This document shows, in pieces, positions 46,784 through 60,047 of a stretch of 64,000 nucleotides of DNA. Position 1 is the first letter of the stretch; each line of letters opens with the position of its first letter. Below the pieces are notes generated by a model, which did no database searches, had not been told where the DNA came from, and was given only the letters and a program-made list of their open reading frames with translations. This stretch comes from Sialis fuliginosa (lineage: Eukaryota > Arthropoda > Insecta > Megaloptera > Sialidae): NCBI GenBank assembly GCA_961205875.1, contig OY540813.1, positions 4,001,001 to 4,065,000 on the forward strand, written 5' to 3'. The position numbers and the translations under genes were made by a program.

Positions 46784-48927
46784 TTAGTACTGATGATTCT
46801 GAAAAAATAATTGGTTTATTTATAATAAATTGTTTTTCTATTTATTATCGGGTCGCGTTAATTTAACTGTCGTCTAATCGGGGGTATTTATAAAAGGGCA
46901 TTGTTGGCGCATATACCCAGTGCCAGATTAACAACGTAGCAGGAGTAACAAATGCTACGGGCCCGCGACTTTGCGGAAAATATCTCTTATTAGACTTACT
47001 ACTTACCATCCAATGGTTGACACGGAGTATTCAAATCTATAGTAATTAATAATTTAAATTTTGGGTTTCCGATCTCAATTCGATTTAATCGAAAAAGAGA
47101 TCAAAAAAATATCCCTTAATTTTTTATTAACGGATCAATTTTTTTAAGGATTGTATATTCTAAATCAAGTATACAATCTACAATCGAGCTACACAAGAAA
47201 CGAGAGTTAGGTATGTCTCATCTAGTGTCGGTCTCAAAATTTGCAACTGATAATATTGTCTTATAAAAATTAATTAACTTATGTTGCTATTAACAAAAAA
47301 CGTTTAAAAATTCGCTGGACTAGGGACCCTCGACAGTGGCGTAGCTAGGCGTCGGCGACCGCTGACGGCCTCGCACCTTAGGGGGCCTCGCAAAAAATCA
47401 CCATTAAAAAAAACGTACAAGTCAGTAGCATTTATTATAGAGTCGTCTTTGACGATATATTATATTTATATCCGTTTAAGCTCTTTCTTTGTCTACCACT
47501 TCCCAACGGACTCGTGTTCCTCTCTTTTCCCTATCTACCAATAGAAATTTAGTACCCATAATTCCTTTTCATTTCAACCGCCGACAATCACGTGCTTTAT
47601 TTTAAATGTAGGTATATATTTGCAACAATCATTTTTTGAAAATCGAACCCTCTATATATTTCATACACAAAATTTTTTTAAATCATCCATGATACATTAA
47701 CTTTATTATTATTTAAAGAAATATATTGGATTCCCAGACTCGTTAGTTCTGCTTATCAGCCCTATCGTAAAGTTTTGTAAATTATAGAAATTTTGTAAGG
47801 TAAAAAAATTAAATACTAAAAAAGGTCTTTTGAAGTCGAAGGGCCTCGCAAAGCGAATTTCGCTGACGGCCTCGCTCGGTTTAGCTACGCCACTGACCCT
47901 TGAGGGCCCTCATTTAAAAATTTTCTAAGGGTCTTAAATTTGTAACTACAACACTGCTACAGTTATATAACACAATTTAAAGTCTTCTAAAAAAAATTCT
48001 GAAAAAATAAAAATAAACCTAACAATTAATTGAACCAAAAACTAATTTAGATCCAAACGACTTCAAATCTGATCGCACTGATGAAAACTATTGATACAAA
48101 TAATTTTAATGTATACTCACCTAACAGTCAATTATTCAAAACAGCAATATATTTTTTATAAATATTTTTTATCGCTTTTTTACTTGAATGTTTTTTTTTA
48201 CTATTCATGGGAAAACTGCTAATCTCCGTTCGATTCACAACAAATTTTGTACAATTTTTATACGCATAATTATTATTTTCCAATATCTGATAAGTTTATT
48301 ATGCACACAACAATTATATACATAGTTCGAATTATTTAAATAAACATTCAGCAAATATTAGCTTAGTTATTACATATACATTACAATACTAAACATAAAC
48401 AATTAAATATTAATTATAAACTAAAATATCAATACTGCCTTAATTTCCTTTTTTCATACAAAACATTAAAATGTTTATAAATGAAAAAGTATTATTTTAA
48501 TTATGTGCAATAAAATTCAGCAGATTGAAGACCACGTTATTTTAGTTGATTATCCCTAAAGATATTCCTACTAAGAGTTTTGTTTTCTGATTTTATCAAT
48601 CAATATCATTAAAAAATGTTCTCCGATTTCAAAATTTTTATTTGAGCTTTCCGTATATCAGGTGAAGACAAACACTTTTCGTTCCGTGTCAATCCACGGG
48701 TTTTATTTAAATTTTTCAATAATAAACTGGTGAATTTAGCACGACGAAGCACTGTGCATTTACTTGGCAGATGTTTTTTTTATACTTGCAAAAAATAATA
48801 CTTAAATTAATTGTTTTATAAATCGCATCAGATTTAGGGGGGTGAAAAAGTAATTATGAGGGTAAATATACTATTTTTTACTGGAATATATCTAGTAATA
48901 GTTTTAAATTATATAAATCCCCTTTCT
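46784..48927. other. Spacer between receptors B and C
   Basis: The duplicated upstream region (compare 43306-44290) is interrupted by extra DNA. A hAT-like end 'cagtgccagattaacaacg' lies at 46919, and a complete hAT MITE is listed separately. A DR4 fragment lies at 48690-48778. Confidence 0.5.
47334..47895. mobile_element. hAT MITE inserted after the A/B duplication
   Basis: Perfect 14-bp inverted ends 'cagtggcgtagcta' and 'tagctacgccactg', flanked by an 8-bp duplication with one mismatch (ACCCTCGA/ACCCTTGA). The corresponding place upstream of gene A lacks it, so the insertion is younger than the gene duplication, or was lost from the A copy. The interior repeats 'gctgacggcctcgc'. No transposase. 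Confidence 0.9.
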
Positions 48928-51900
48928 TTATGATGGACGAAATTGTAAAGCCACCAAAACGTATGTTAAAATATTTCCACAAATCTAAAAAAATATTATT
49001 AAAAATAATACATTTTTAAATACATAATGTATATTTTATATTAATCTCACCGGTGCTGCTAAATGTAAACCAATATCCACGATCCCTCCTGCACTGAAAT
49101 TTGGCACTGTGTATTTCAATTTGTTCATAAATATCCTTATCTGTTGATGCTCGTCAATACTAAGATGATATGTAGAATATTCCAACAAGAAGTCATTTAA
49201 TCCGGTGATCTGAAATATTACAAAACATTAATCTAATTTAGGTGCACTACTTAATGTTAGGTAGAGCATATTAAGAAAAAAACATTGATAGAAAATTCCA
49301 TAGCTGTACTACGGTGTTAAGAATTGTTATATTTTACATTAGATGCCTTTTCCTTAAAAGTTTGAGGACCACTATTGTTTTATTATAATAATTTCTGAAT
49401 CAATGTAAAGTGTACTCATAATTCTTTACACTATAATCTACCAATTTCTCAAAAAAACGTACTAAATCTAGTAATATTATAAATGCAAAAGTGTTTCTGG
49501 TTGCCATTCTGTATGTCTATCTGTCTATTTGTTAACTTTTCAAGACTAAACAGCTGAACCGATCATGATGAAATTAAGCAGGGAGATAGCTTGCACCCCG
49601 AGGAAGGACTTAGGTTACTTATTATTCCGAAAAAATATGGACGTTCGACCTGTTTTATTAACTATAACAGAAATCTGGTATACCTAACTTCTTCTACTTC
49701 TTTTACTTGTTCTACCTAACTTAAATTCCGCACCAACCATATACATCTTATTTTATTATTAGAGATTGGAAAAATAGTTTTTCAACTATTGCGTAAAAAT
49801 GCATTTATTGTAATTTTTATTACATATCTCCAACTATTTTTAAACTATTTTTAAACACTTTTTACTGTTTCGTTTGCACTAATTATTATTAAATCGTAAA
49901 AAAAAACTATTTATCAACTATTTTCCGAAAAAAAAATTCAACTAGTAACTATTTCATTGAAATAACAACTATTTTTCCAATCTCTACTTATTATATATAT
50001 GATGCGAACTAGTTTCCTATAAATATGTATGCTTATAAAAACATCTCGACTGTCTATTTTGTTAGTTAGTTATATTTTTAGCTTCTGGAAGATTCAAATT
50101 ACTCACCAACAAAGAAACCTGATCCCCTATTTTCAAAATAAGCGACAATCCATATACATGCATTGCAATGTACATCCAATTTAAAATATTCAATGACTTC
50201 TCTCGATCCGAAACATCGTTATACTTGAAGCTTATAATAACAGAATAACAATGGATCACAGTTAGCGTGAGTTCCACAGACATCCCGATCAGTAAGTTTG
50301 GATTAATACAGTCATTCGTGTCTCTCATAGCTACGCACATGTTTTCGTGCAGCCGTCTCAGTTTATCCAATACAAAAGCAGCACTGTGTGTCTCTTTTTC
50401 AACCAAGCATACGTGATCGTTTATACAAACATCGTATTTGATGAATCCAAACAGTTTTCTCTTGCCATTTTTCGTTGTGATGTCTTCAATTGCTTGAGTC
50501 GATTCAAAGTTCAGACTTTTGATGACTATTTTTTCGAAACATGTGAACAAGATTATGAATGTTGCGCACGTCATACAGAAGAAGGAGAAAAAAACGTACG
50601 GTATATTTGCAATGGTACGAATGATGAACCTGAATAAGAAACGTTAATTTTTATGCTAAACAGTATAACAGCTCCCCTGCCAAAAGCATTTGTTTTCTAA
50701 GCTACAATATTGGGATAACGTAGAAAAAGATTAACTTTAAAAATCATCATTTTGTTGTTGAGACTTGAATAGGTGATCTCGAAGGTTTTTGGCGCGTTGA
50801 AATCGAATCCGTTGCCTAAATTGCTTCATCACGTCATGTTTTTGAGATTACCTAATCTAAAAGTGCAAAAATAACAATTTTGGCAATGTTCAAGTATTTA
50901 TAAAAAAATTACCTACTTAGAATTTTTTTTCAAAAACTTTTCGATTACGGTAATATATAGCACTATCTTCCCTCTTTAAAATAATTTTTTTCTTTTTACT
51001 GTACGATTTTTTTTGCGCTGAGATATATTAATTTGAATTTTGAATATATGATATTTTAATTAATTCGGTGACAAAAATCGTACTGTAAAAAATAAAAATT
51101 CATTTTAAAGAGAAAAACAAAATTACCTACTTATTGTTAGTAATAAATTCTTTATTACATTGCTAAAATCTTCATTCTCGTGACTTTTAAATTGCTTAAA
51201 ACCTCCGAAATCACATATTCAAGTATAAGAGACAACAGAACAAAAGTATTTTTTTTATCGACCTGTGTTATTATAGTCAAGCTGTCTAGGCTAAAAAGTA
51301 CCTAAAATAGGAATTTTTAGGTACAGTTTTGCTACTAACAGGATTTGTTACAAATATAGTTTAGAATAATACCCTAAGTTTGTTCCGATTTTGGTTGTCC
51401 ACGTTTACCCATGGTTCAATTGCAATTTGCCTTAACTATTAGTACAATAGTAGTATAATAAATATAATTACCTATCATAGTTCCAATTTGTTTCATACTT
51501 ATCTGATAGAATCATCATTAACAGAACTCCATACTGCACTAGCAGTATTATAAAAAACAGAAAAATAAAAAAATACTGTGCCTTCAGTAAAACTCTACTG
51601 GCTTTATCACACATAAGTCCAATAGCGATTAATTTTGTAAATTTATTAAGAACTCTTGCGAATTTATACGACTTCAGTATCACAAAGAATATCATAACAG
51701 CCGCAGTCATAGTGTAAATGCAATTGCTCAGCAAAAATAGATACACCGGCAAGGGATAATCTTCATCACTTAACTCGTTAATCGTATTGAAGATTTCGAT
51801 GACACATAAACATATCATGAATACGGAGTATAAGAGTAAGAATTTGGAGACAGAAAAGCGACATCCATTGGGATCTGCATGGTTAGTCCAGATGATTGGA

Positions 51901-52061
51901 GATAGACCAAATATTCTTAAAAATAATAAACTTGGACGAATTGTTTTACATGCACACAAATTCGATTTCGGATTTTTACTGCCATTATCATTATTTTGAT
52001 ATTTTGATGCGGGAACTTTATCACTGCCCACTTTGTTTGTACTGTACTGCATTTTAAACAT
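48928..52061 (-). CDS. Gustatory receptor C (complete, four exons)
   Basis: An older relative of A and B. Exons are 52061-51472, 50629-50107, 49209-49051 and 48984-48928; introns are GT-AG in phases 2, 0 and 0, giving 442 residues. Exons 2 and 3 have exactly the same lengths as in A and B (523 and 159 bp). The N-terminal block is LCACKTIRPSLLFLRIFGL. The internal loop is LDKLRRLHENMCVAMRD. The last exon reads ICGNILTYVLVALQF. Its start codon lies only 81 bases after the stop codon of gene D, so its promoter must lie in the 3' part of D. The second intron (about 0.9 kb) holds a DR1 repeat. Confidence 0.9.
49476..49735 (+). repeat. Dispersed repeat family DR1 in receptor C intron 2
   Basis: Starts 'attataaatgcaaaagtgtt', passes 'ccgatcatgatgaaat' and ends near 'ttaaattccgcacc'. 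Same order as 172-485. Confidence 0.65.
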
Positions 52062-52142
52062 TGTTTTAGTTTTATATATATCTAAAAGTATCTATTTAAA
52101 GTGCAATTTATATGTTATGTTTATGTTTATATATTCTACAAC

Positions 52143-55122
52143 TTATACAGATGTTATTGTAATATTTTCTGTAGTTGGTTCAGTTTGCCATACAACTTGA
52201 AACTGGAGTGCAACAAGAACGTATGTTACGACTGTTCCAGAAATCTGGAAGACAATTATTACAAATGTCAAATAGTTCAATGTGATTTGTTAACAATTTA
52301 CTAACTGAAGCTAAAAGGCTTGTTCCAACGTTGAATATTCTTGAAGCATTCAATATTGGTTTTTGGGTATTTAACATCTCCAAGTACATTTCAACCTGAA
52401 ATTATAAAATCGTTATTGTAGATAGAGTTTGTCTGTTTAATATATTATATACTAAATCAGGCCTGGCCAACCTAAATTGCAACGCGGGCCGCATTGACAA
52501 CCTAAAATTTTCCGGGAGCCGCACATAAATAAGAAATTTTGTATAAAAATTAGATTTTCCGGTTTTTGAATTTTTTTCTAATCAATTTATTTTCTTTTTT
52601 TGAAGTAGAACTACGTCTTCCCCGGCAATATTAGGGAATTAGCTCGGAAACACGAATGTAACGAAAATATAATAAAAGAATAAACTTTTTCCATTTTTCT
52701 ACATTAATTCCCAACAAGGATTTTTTTTATTCAAACAAATTTTATACATGAAGAATTTTTTGAGTATTTTTTTATTTCCCAAAAGGGGAGCTACGCTATT
52801 CCGTACCCAAGATGCGATAATAATAAATATATAAATAAATGTTTTGTTATCAAAAATACTTCTTAACTATTAAATTAATTAATTTTTTTTTCATTCGTAA
52901 TATCACTCAAATATATTACTACATGTTTTTATATGATACATTAAAAACCATAATATTTTAATGTATTTTAATTTCGTAGAAGCACTTAAAACATTTCTAT
53001 AAAATAATATTACAAAATTGCATTATTGCATTTAAAACAAAACACTAACCTCTGCCGCCTCGTGTGAGCTTAATGAACTTATGGGAAAACTGTATAAGTA
53101 CGACGCGACCTCTTGCGCCTGAAAACAAATAAAAAACACTATCTACATAATGTACATGTTATTTTTTTATAATATTGCAGTAGATACTAATAATACGTTT
53201 AAACTGATTATGCAAATGCTTATTGAATATTTATTGAACATGTTTAGCGAAATACTATGTAAAAAAAAATCACTCGGTAATATTTAATTGAATGTTTGAA
53301 TTAATTATTATTATTATTCATTTTATCATAAAATATGTCATAAAAATAAAATAGCTCTATTACATTATTTGTAATAATTGATCGAATTGAACATTAAGGA
53401 GGTTATTCTATGAATCAAATCGAAGATTTAATTCTAATAATTGTTTTAAGATAGATTAATATTATGGAAATGTAAATATAATTATTTTTTTTAATTTTTA
53501 CTACGTCGTTATAAAAATATTAAATTTTGAAAATTGTCATTTTAGTATGACCAGTATAGGCAAAAAAAAGTGCGTTGATGCTTTATATAAAAAAACGATA
53601 CTTTTCTAACCAAAAAATTTTTTTTGTTGGTATCATTTATTAACTTTTTTTTAAATAACCATACGTATTATAAACAAAAAAATTGTCTAACATGATCTCA
53701 ATGTACTACTAAATTTTGTATACATCAAATACAAACTTTTTAATATTTATATTAGTTTTCGAATATACCTACACTTGACTCATTATTACTAGAACTGTGA
53801 ATTAGAAGAGTTGGTAAAATATAACGAAATACTATTGTTGCATTTTAAATTACCGCCACGAGACAAACTGATAAATTTTAAATTAGTAAATAGTGTTTTG
53901 TTTCCATAAATCCGGAGAGAAATTTTCTATCCAAAGGTTACTACAACACTTCTTATTCACCCAATACACTGTATAAAAAAATCAATAATATTATTTCGCC
54001 ATACAAATAACCTACCGAAATTATCAGCAAATCGGTAGTTTTTAAAAAATACGCTGTCATTATCATACCACCAACAATTTTAAACACCGACTGGATATAC
54101 ACAGTGTAGTCGACAATTTGATATATTTGTACCCTTATTAGCATATAAATATTAATAACGATTGTAATCAATGTAAATAATAAAGCAATCAGTATTGTTG
54201 GGTTGTAAAACTCATTTAAAAAAGTGACACTGTAGTTGAAACTGTTATATAATTTACGTAATTTCCCCATATGAAACACGAACACTGCGTTCGTGACTGA
54301 TCTCGCCCCAGGGGGCATTTTCACGAACACTTTATTTCGAATTGTTTTCGGATATAGTTCGACAAGTTTCCATGTCAAATCTAAATCGAATTGATCAGAG
54401 TCCGATTGCTTCCTCAGATATTGTAATGTCAATTCTAGATGTTGGTTTAATTCTTTGAATAAGACTTCGTATATTTTACAGCTTACTACGAAATTACAAA
54501 GCATGCATACTGAGACCCAAGCGGCTAATGACAAAAATGCAAACTGTATTGCTTTGCTCCAAACAGAATTGACAGCCCAAAATATGTAAAGGACCATCTG
54601 CATACCACCGAGTATGAAAACGAATACACAGAAGAAATGTGACAAGAATTTTAACTGCTTTTCATTTGTCTTATTGAATATTACATCCATATCGAATGAA
54701 AGTTTGTTTTCTATCGTTCTTAAAAGTAGTTCATACTCAAGAACTTTTTTGTCAATCTCCGACAAACTTATCGACATTGCAAAAAACGAAGAAATCAGAT
54801 AACTTGTATCTACCAACGCAAATGTAACTAATATTTTATTAGAGGTTACGAAATTCAAATATATATCATATATATTAAAACATATATTGAGAAATAAAAG
54901 TATTGCAAGAATTGTCGAAACGACGAAGCCTAATTTGTGAACTGTTATCGAATATTTCTTTTGCTTTGAGCGATGCGGGCAGTTCGTAGCAAAAGGCGAT
55001 ACCCCGATAAACAACCCGATGTAAATTAGAGGTCTTAGAACACAAACGATACATCCTTGCTGATTTTGTAACGTTTTTAACTCACTACTACTAGAAGATA
55101 CTGTATTTTTACGTGACAACAT
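52143..55122 (-). CDS. Gustatory receptor D with C-terminal exons probably shared by E, F and G
   Basis: Exons are 55122-54016 (369 codons, no internal intron), 53118-53050 (23 codons), 52395-52306 (30 codons) and 52244-52143; all junctions are phase 0, giving 455 residues. The N terminus has CIVCVLRPLIYIGLFIGVSPF, like E, F and G. The inner loop is LRKLYNSFNYSVTFLNEFYNP. The C-terminal exons read AQEVASYLYSFPISSLSS, then VEMYLEMLNTQKPILNAS, then ISGTVVTYVLVALQF (GR signature) plus an 18-residue tail. The two middle exons together (159 bp) equal the single third exon of A-C, so one intron was gained or lost. The intron at 53049-52396 contains a hAT-type end ('caggcctggccaacct', 52459). Confidence 0.9.
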
Positions 55123-55370
55123 TTTACAAATAACTGGCGATGATCACATAAATGTATGATAGTTGATAATTTCGCTTTTACACATAATGAGTAGGCAGCG
55201 TGCATGGACTGCTACGATCCTATTGAATTATTAATACGATATGGTTTGAGTCTACTATTATCTTATTTGTAAAAGTCTTTGTATTTAATTAAAGAATTGT
55301 TTTCAACGTTATTATTATTATAAATATATATTGATTGATTGGAAAACTATAATACGCAGCAATATAATAA

Positions 55371-55700
55371 GGTACTGGCACCAGTTATGGCCGCTATAAT
55401 AGCAGGGTTTACTGTTTTTGTGATTGACGGACTTCTTTTTTGTAATTCTCATGAACTCATGTTACTAATAAAACTAGTAACATTTTATTTAATCAATTTA
55501 TTTACCAAAGTCCGCAAATATAGTTTGTTTTTTATATTATAGCCTTTTATTTTGTTTATGTTTTTTCTCCAGTAATTGATAAAGTAAAACCAGTAATGAG
55601 CACGCTGTGATGGACACTTGCTAATGATGACAAAATGATAAGTACTACGACACAAAAGATATAAAAGAAAGAATCGTCAAATTTGAAACAATGTAAAGCA
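55371..55700. mobile_element. MITE family 'GGTACTGGCACCAG', copy 5, right end missing
   Basis: Starts 'ggtactggcaccagttatgg' like copy 3 and follows it to about 55700, where a C run (55725-55738) begins. It lies between body E and gene D. Confidence 0.7.
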
Positions 55701-55785
55701 GTTGTCATGATATGGCCCTCCTAGCCCCCCCCCCCCCCTCTATCAGGGCCTGATTGAGGTTATTGGCAGAAAAGTATTTTCTTAC

Positions 55786-57513
55786 CGTATTTTGTAGTTG
55801 TTCACTTGTAATAAAAACTGTCAATAATGAAGTTGATGTGGCGAAAATATTCAGTAATGGACGTAGAATTAAACCTAATGGATACGAACCCCAAGGTATC
55901 TTTATTGCCAAAAAACCATATATGACTGTCGTTATTAAAATGCAAGTAACATTAATGAATTTACCAGGATTATGATAATCATTTATAACTTCTATATTTT
56001 TTATATAAGAATTGTAAACACTCCTGAATTTTCTCAAGTAGAAAACTAACCGATAAGCGCTAAATAAAAATAATAATTATTATTATAACAATTTCATTTG
56101 TTTAAAAAATGAGTGCAACAATTAGGGTCGATCCAGACTATCAAGCCGGTCTCGCTCCAGTCAAATATTCAGTATAGCAATACTGTATCGGAGCGTAATT
56201 GGACCGAGACCTGAACGATAACTATAAATGATTTCATATTTGATTGGACCGAGACCGGCTCGATAGTTTGGTTCGACCCTTAGTGTTTCGTGCCATCAGC
56301 TGCCTACTTTTTTTGAAAAACGTATAAGGACAAACATTGTTCCTTACATTTTGAGAAATATTTTTTATCAAAAAACAATTTTCTCTAAACCCAATTTTCA
56401 ATCTTGATAATTTTGACTCAGTCTACACCTAATTCTTAATGTTAATGATTTTTTATATTTTTCTGAGCAATCGTTTTGGTAATAAGGGTGGGGGACAGCA
56501 ATTTTTAAGCATTTTTCCTGAAAAATGTTTTACAAAATACATAAAATTTGATCTTTCATTTGAGACCCTACATGGTGCCCTTGACATTTTTAGTTTCTAT
56601 TTCCCAATATACCCCCTGAAATTAATCCCCATAATCAAAATTCAGCTTTTTATACTTCACGTCTATAATTGGGCCACCTCACCCTATCTCTGTGCTTAAT
56701 TTCAAATTTTTACGTCGAATAGTTTTAGAGAAAATCGCCTGTGACAGACACCTGCACGGAACACTTAAAAGTACTTCAACGTTTATATTACCCGTTGTTT
56801 TTGCCAGAATTAAGAATAAATGATAAATTATTTTCATTTTCATAATACGGCATAACTAATTTAACATTATAATGCAAATTTTCAAATAAGCAACAGTAAA
56901 ATTTACATAATAACAAAATTTCTGCCAAAGATAATAAACTAATAAGAATCGAAACTGCGCACATAAAAATAATTAAACATCTTTGAATATCGGTTGTTTC
57001 TCGATTCATCACAGTAACTAATGTCCATATTTGAGCAATAGCTGACACAAGGCAAGTAATAAATGGTATAAACGGTTGAATTCTGTACGAAGAAAATTGT
57101 GGTTTTTTCAATAAACGCGAATCATTTGAAATTACAATCAAATCGTTGAACGCTTTGATTTTTTTATTTTTTTGTAAAATTGATGAAATTACAAGGACTA
57201 TTGCAGATAGTGTATAAAAAATATCACACGTTACATTGCATAAATCTAGTAAAGGAGAAATATCAATGTATTGCATCAAATAATCTACTGCACTGATAAT
57301 AGAAGCAATTAATATAATGCACTGTAGTATTGATAGTGCATATATTTGTGTGTTTTCTATAAACACTTGGTTGCACTTATTGTTGTGAAGGCATTGCCAC
57401 GAAAAAGAACTCAACCCGACAAAGTAATTCAAAATGTTCACTGGCTTCAACAAACAAACTACACAAATGTAACTCCTCGATTTATCCATTTTAGTCAAGT
57501 GATTTTCAAACAT
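55786..57513 (-). CDS. Gustatory receptor body E (two exons, no C-terminal exon of its own)
   Basis: Exons are 57513-56792 and 56059-55786 (phase 2 between them), ending in the phase-0 donor ACG|GTAAGA after 332 codons. The N-terminal block is ICVVCLLKPVNILNYFVGL. The inner loop is LRKFRSVYNSYIKNIEVINDYHNP, aligned with the same loop in D, F and G. Both frames are open, with several hydrophobic membrane segments. The 660 bases between its donor and gene D contain a MITE fragment but no TYhhhhhQF exon. Splicing to the exons at 53118-52143 would give about 418 residues, a normal GR length. If that splicing does not occur, E is a truncated gene. Confidence 0.8.
56060..56791. other. Intron of receptor body E with an inverted GC-rich block
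   Basis: Around 56130-56280 'gatccagactatcaagccgg' and 'ccggctcgatagtttggttcg' are inverse, so a short foldback MITE is likely. The rest is AT-rich and unremarkable. Confidence 0.5.
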
Positions 57514-60047
57514 CGCACCTAAAACAATTTAATCTAATTTCAAACGTTTTACTTTTGTTCAATATTTATTTACATATGTACATATGTAAACTCAATTAGA
57601 GTTGTTAATGAAAGTACCTAGGTATTTTAACAGAGTCGTATTTTTTTAAATACTGAACTATTTTCATTTGTAGATTTCTGTCAATTATTATTGATTTTAT
57701 TAATTTAATTTTGAAAAAACTAAAACTTTGAGAGGCCATATCTCAAGAACGGTTTGAGATACAAATCTACGATTTGACCATTTCAACTTTTCATGTCATC
57801 TATACAATGATGCTGGAGCCGAGGGGGGGGGGGGGGGGCATTTGTGGCTTAAATATAAAAGTTAGACATATGGTGTCGCGCACTTTATTGTAGATCTTCT
57901 GATTCCACACAATTATTTAATACATTATTTTGTTCAATATTGAACGGTTTAGGCAGCGTACTGCAAAATAGCGCGCCTGCAGCAAAATTTTTTTCGACTT
58001 GATTTACTATTATCGTCACTGCTTAGTTGTTATGTGACCTAACGTAACAAAATATAGCCTATAACCTGGCCAGAGAATGTACCTATGAATTAAAAAAAGA
58101 AACCACGTAAATCGGATAAGTGGTTCTTGAGTGATAAGCGCACTAACGGACAGACAGACAGAGAGACGTTGAGCTTATATATGTATATACATATAGATAA
58201 TTAGTTTGTACGTTCCTAAGTCCCGCACTGCCTTCAAATAATATATAATGTGTTTATAATAAAAAAATTAATACGTAAATGTATTAATCGAAATGCATTA
58301 GTGAAATATCTGAAATTTATAAAATATATGTGCTTACTTTTCTCACTAATCAATATAAAAAAAGTTATTACGGTTATTATAGGGCTGTATAGGCAATACA
58401 ATATTTTGAATATTCAGGTAAAATGAATAAATATAGAAAAAAATTAGAAAAAGGGTCAAATTCGTTATACATTTTGACGTGCCACATGCCTTGGTATATA
58501 TTTTTTATCTTGTTTAGCCCCTTCGCGCCCCCTCTGAAATTTGTTTTTTTTTTAATGTGTACATATGTTACTAGAGGGCATCATTTTACACGTTCAGTAA
58601 AAAGTTCAAGTTTCTAGCTTATATAGTTTACGAGATATATGTACCTATATTCGTAGAAGACATATAAATTAATCTAAGTAAATATGGAGATTGTAATGTT
58701 CTCTTTCAAAAAATGTAAAAAAAAAAAAATTCACGGCCCGCGCCCAGCTCTAGTCTGGAGTACTCACTGAGATAAACATTTTCCCCAAAAATAATTCAGA
58801 TCGGTGCATTTTTACAGTAGTAAACGAAAGAAAATTCTACATCCAGACACACAGACACACGCACAGCCGCCATGCGGAAATTAACTTTTCTTTATGTTTT
58901 GAAGTTAGCACAGTCAAAATCTGTCATTATCTCGAACACGATTTTTCGACGGTATTACAATACAATTACAAAAAAACTTCCAAGCAAAACCTTCTTGAAG
59001 TGTGCCTTAATGTTAAACTTAAAACGAAATATTCTTACTGTTAAAACTTACCGATATACGAGTTGTTTATTTTCAATTTCCTAATAAAACTGATCTCTTA
59101 TTGATAAAGAAGTTAACTAAATATGTTCCCTAATTTTATTAACATTTTATCGATTAACATTTGGTACATTTAAATATACAAATGCCTATATCGTCAAAGA
59201 ATGAATATTTGATAATTGATAGACTAATACTTTAATTAAATGAACACGATCAATAGACAGACGTATAATTTTGAGTTGTAAGACACAGTTTATTTATTTT
59301 TTCCTCGCTCAAATATATGTAATTACAAAAGTCAAACTTATGTATGTAATTATGAATCGTATATATGTAAGTTTTAGTATTTATTTTTAATATTTTTTTT
59401 TCAAGGATGATTAAACGTAAGAGTATAATAATACAGGATGATTTACAAAGAATGTAAAAAAATAACAGATTCCCCAAAAATTATTAGTTTTTATTTAAAA
59501 TCTGGAGAAACCATTGTGATAAAGTTACAAAATTTGATGATCGGTTTAATATTAATGAGAGTTATCGATTTTCATATTGAACAATAGTTATTTAGCATGG
59601 GGTAAATAAAAAACAAAAAAATACAATATACAAATTTAAAGACCCGGTTACCTCATACACCCCTGGGCTAAATAATTGTTGGTTTATAAGTTGAAAGTAT
59701 GTTTATTATATAGATTTTTACACGCTGATTTCAAATATGTCGATAATCCGACCACCTGTTCAAAAGTTACGGCGATTTTTCTTCAAAATTCAAAAAAAAA
59801 ACTGGCACTGAAAACTATCAAAAGATTTTATATTTTTTTACTTTATTTTATATTTCGTTAAAACTTTTAACGAAATGTAGTATCATACTGAAAATCAATA
59901 ACACTGAAATTCTATCACAATTGATTTTCCAGATAGCGAGATTTTCATAACCAGTGTTGGGAATAATAAAAATTATTTTTTTTTAATATAAAAGTTAAGT
60001 TCTATCAAATAGAAAAATTAAAAAATAGAAAAATACATTGTTTTTAC
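57514..60047. other. Spacer between receptor bodies E and F
   Basis: Holds a fragment of the long foldback family (57715-57810), a 16-base G run (57823-57838), a DR2 copy (57838-58190, minus), a DR6 fragment (58750-58975) and another foldback-family fragment (59695-59880). I searched both frames near every 'aaactg'/'aaattg' for a C-terminal receptor exon and found none. Confidence 0.5.

Noticed and set aside
59091-59125. Possible relic of a receptor exon
   Set aside because: The minus strand has a 17-base near match to the 'SFINK' region of gene A exon 2, but the flanking frame is lost and the DNA is AT-rich, so chance is likely.
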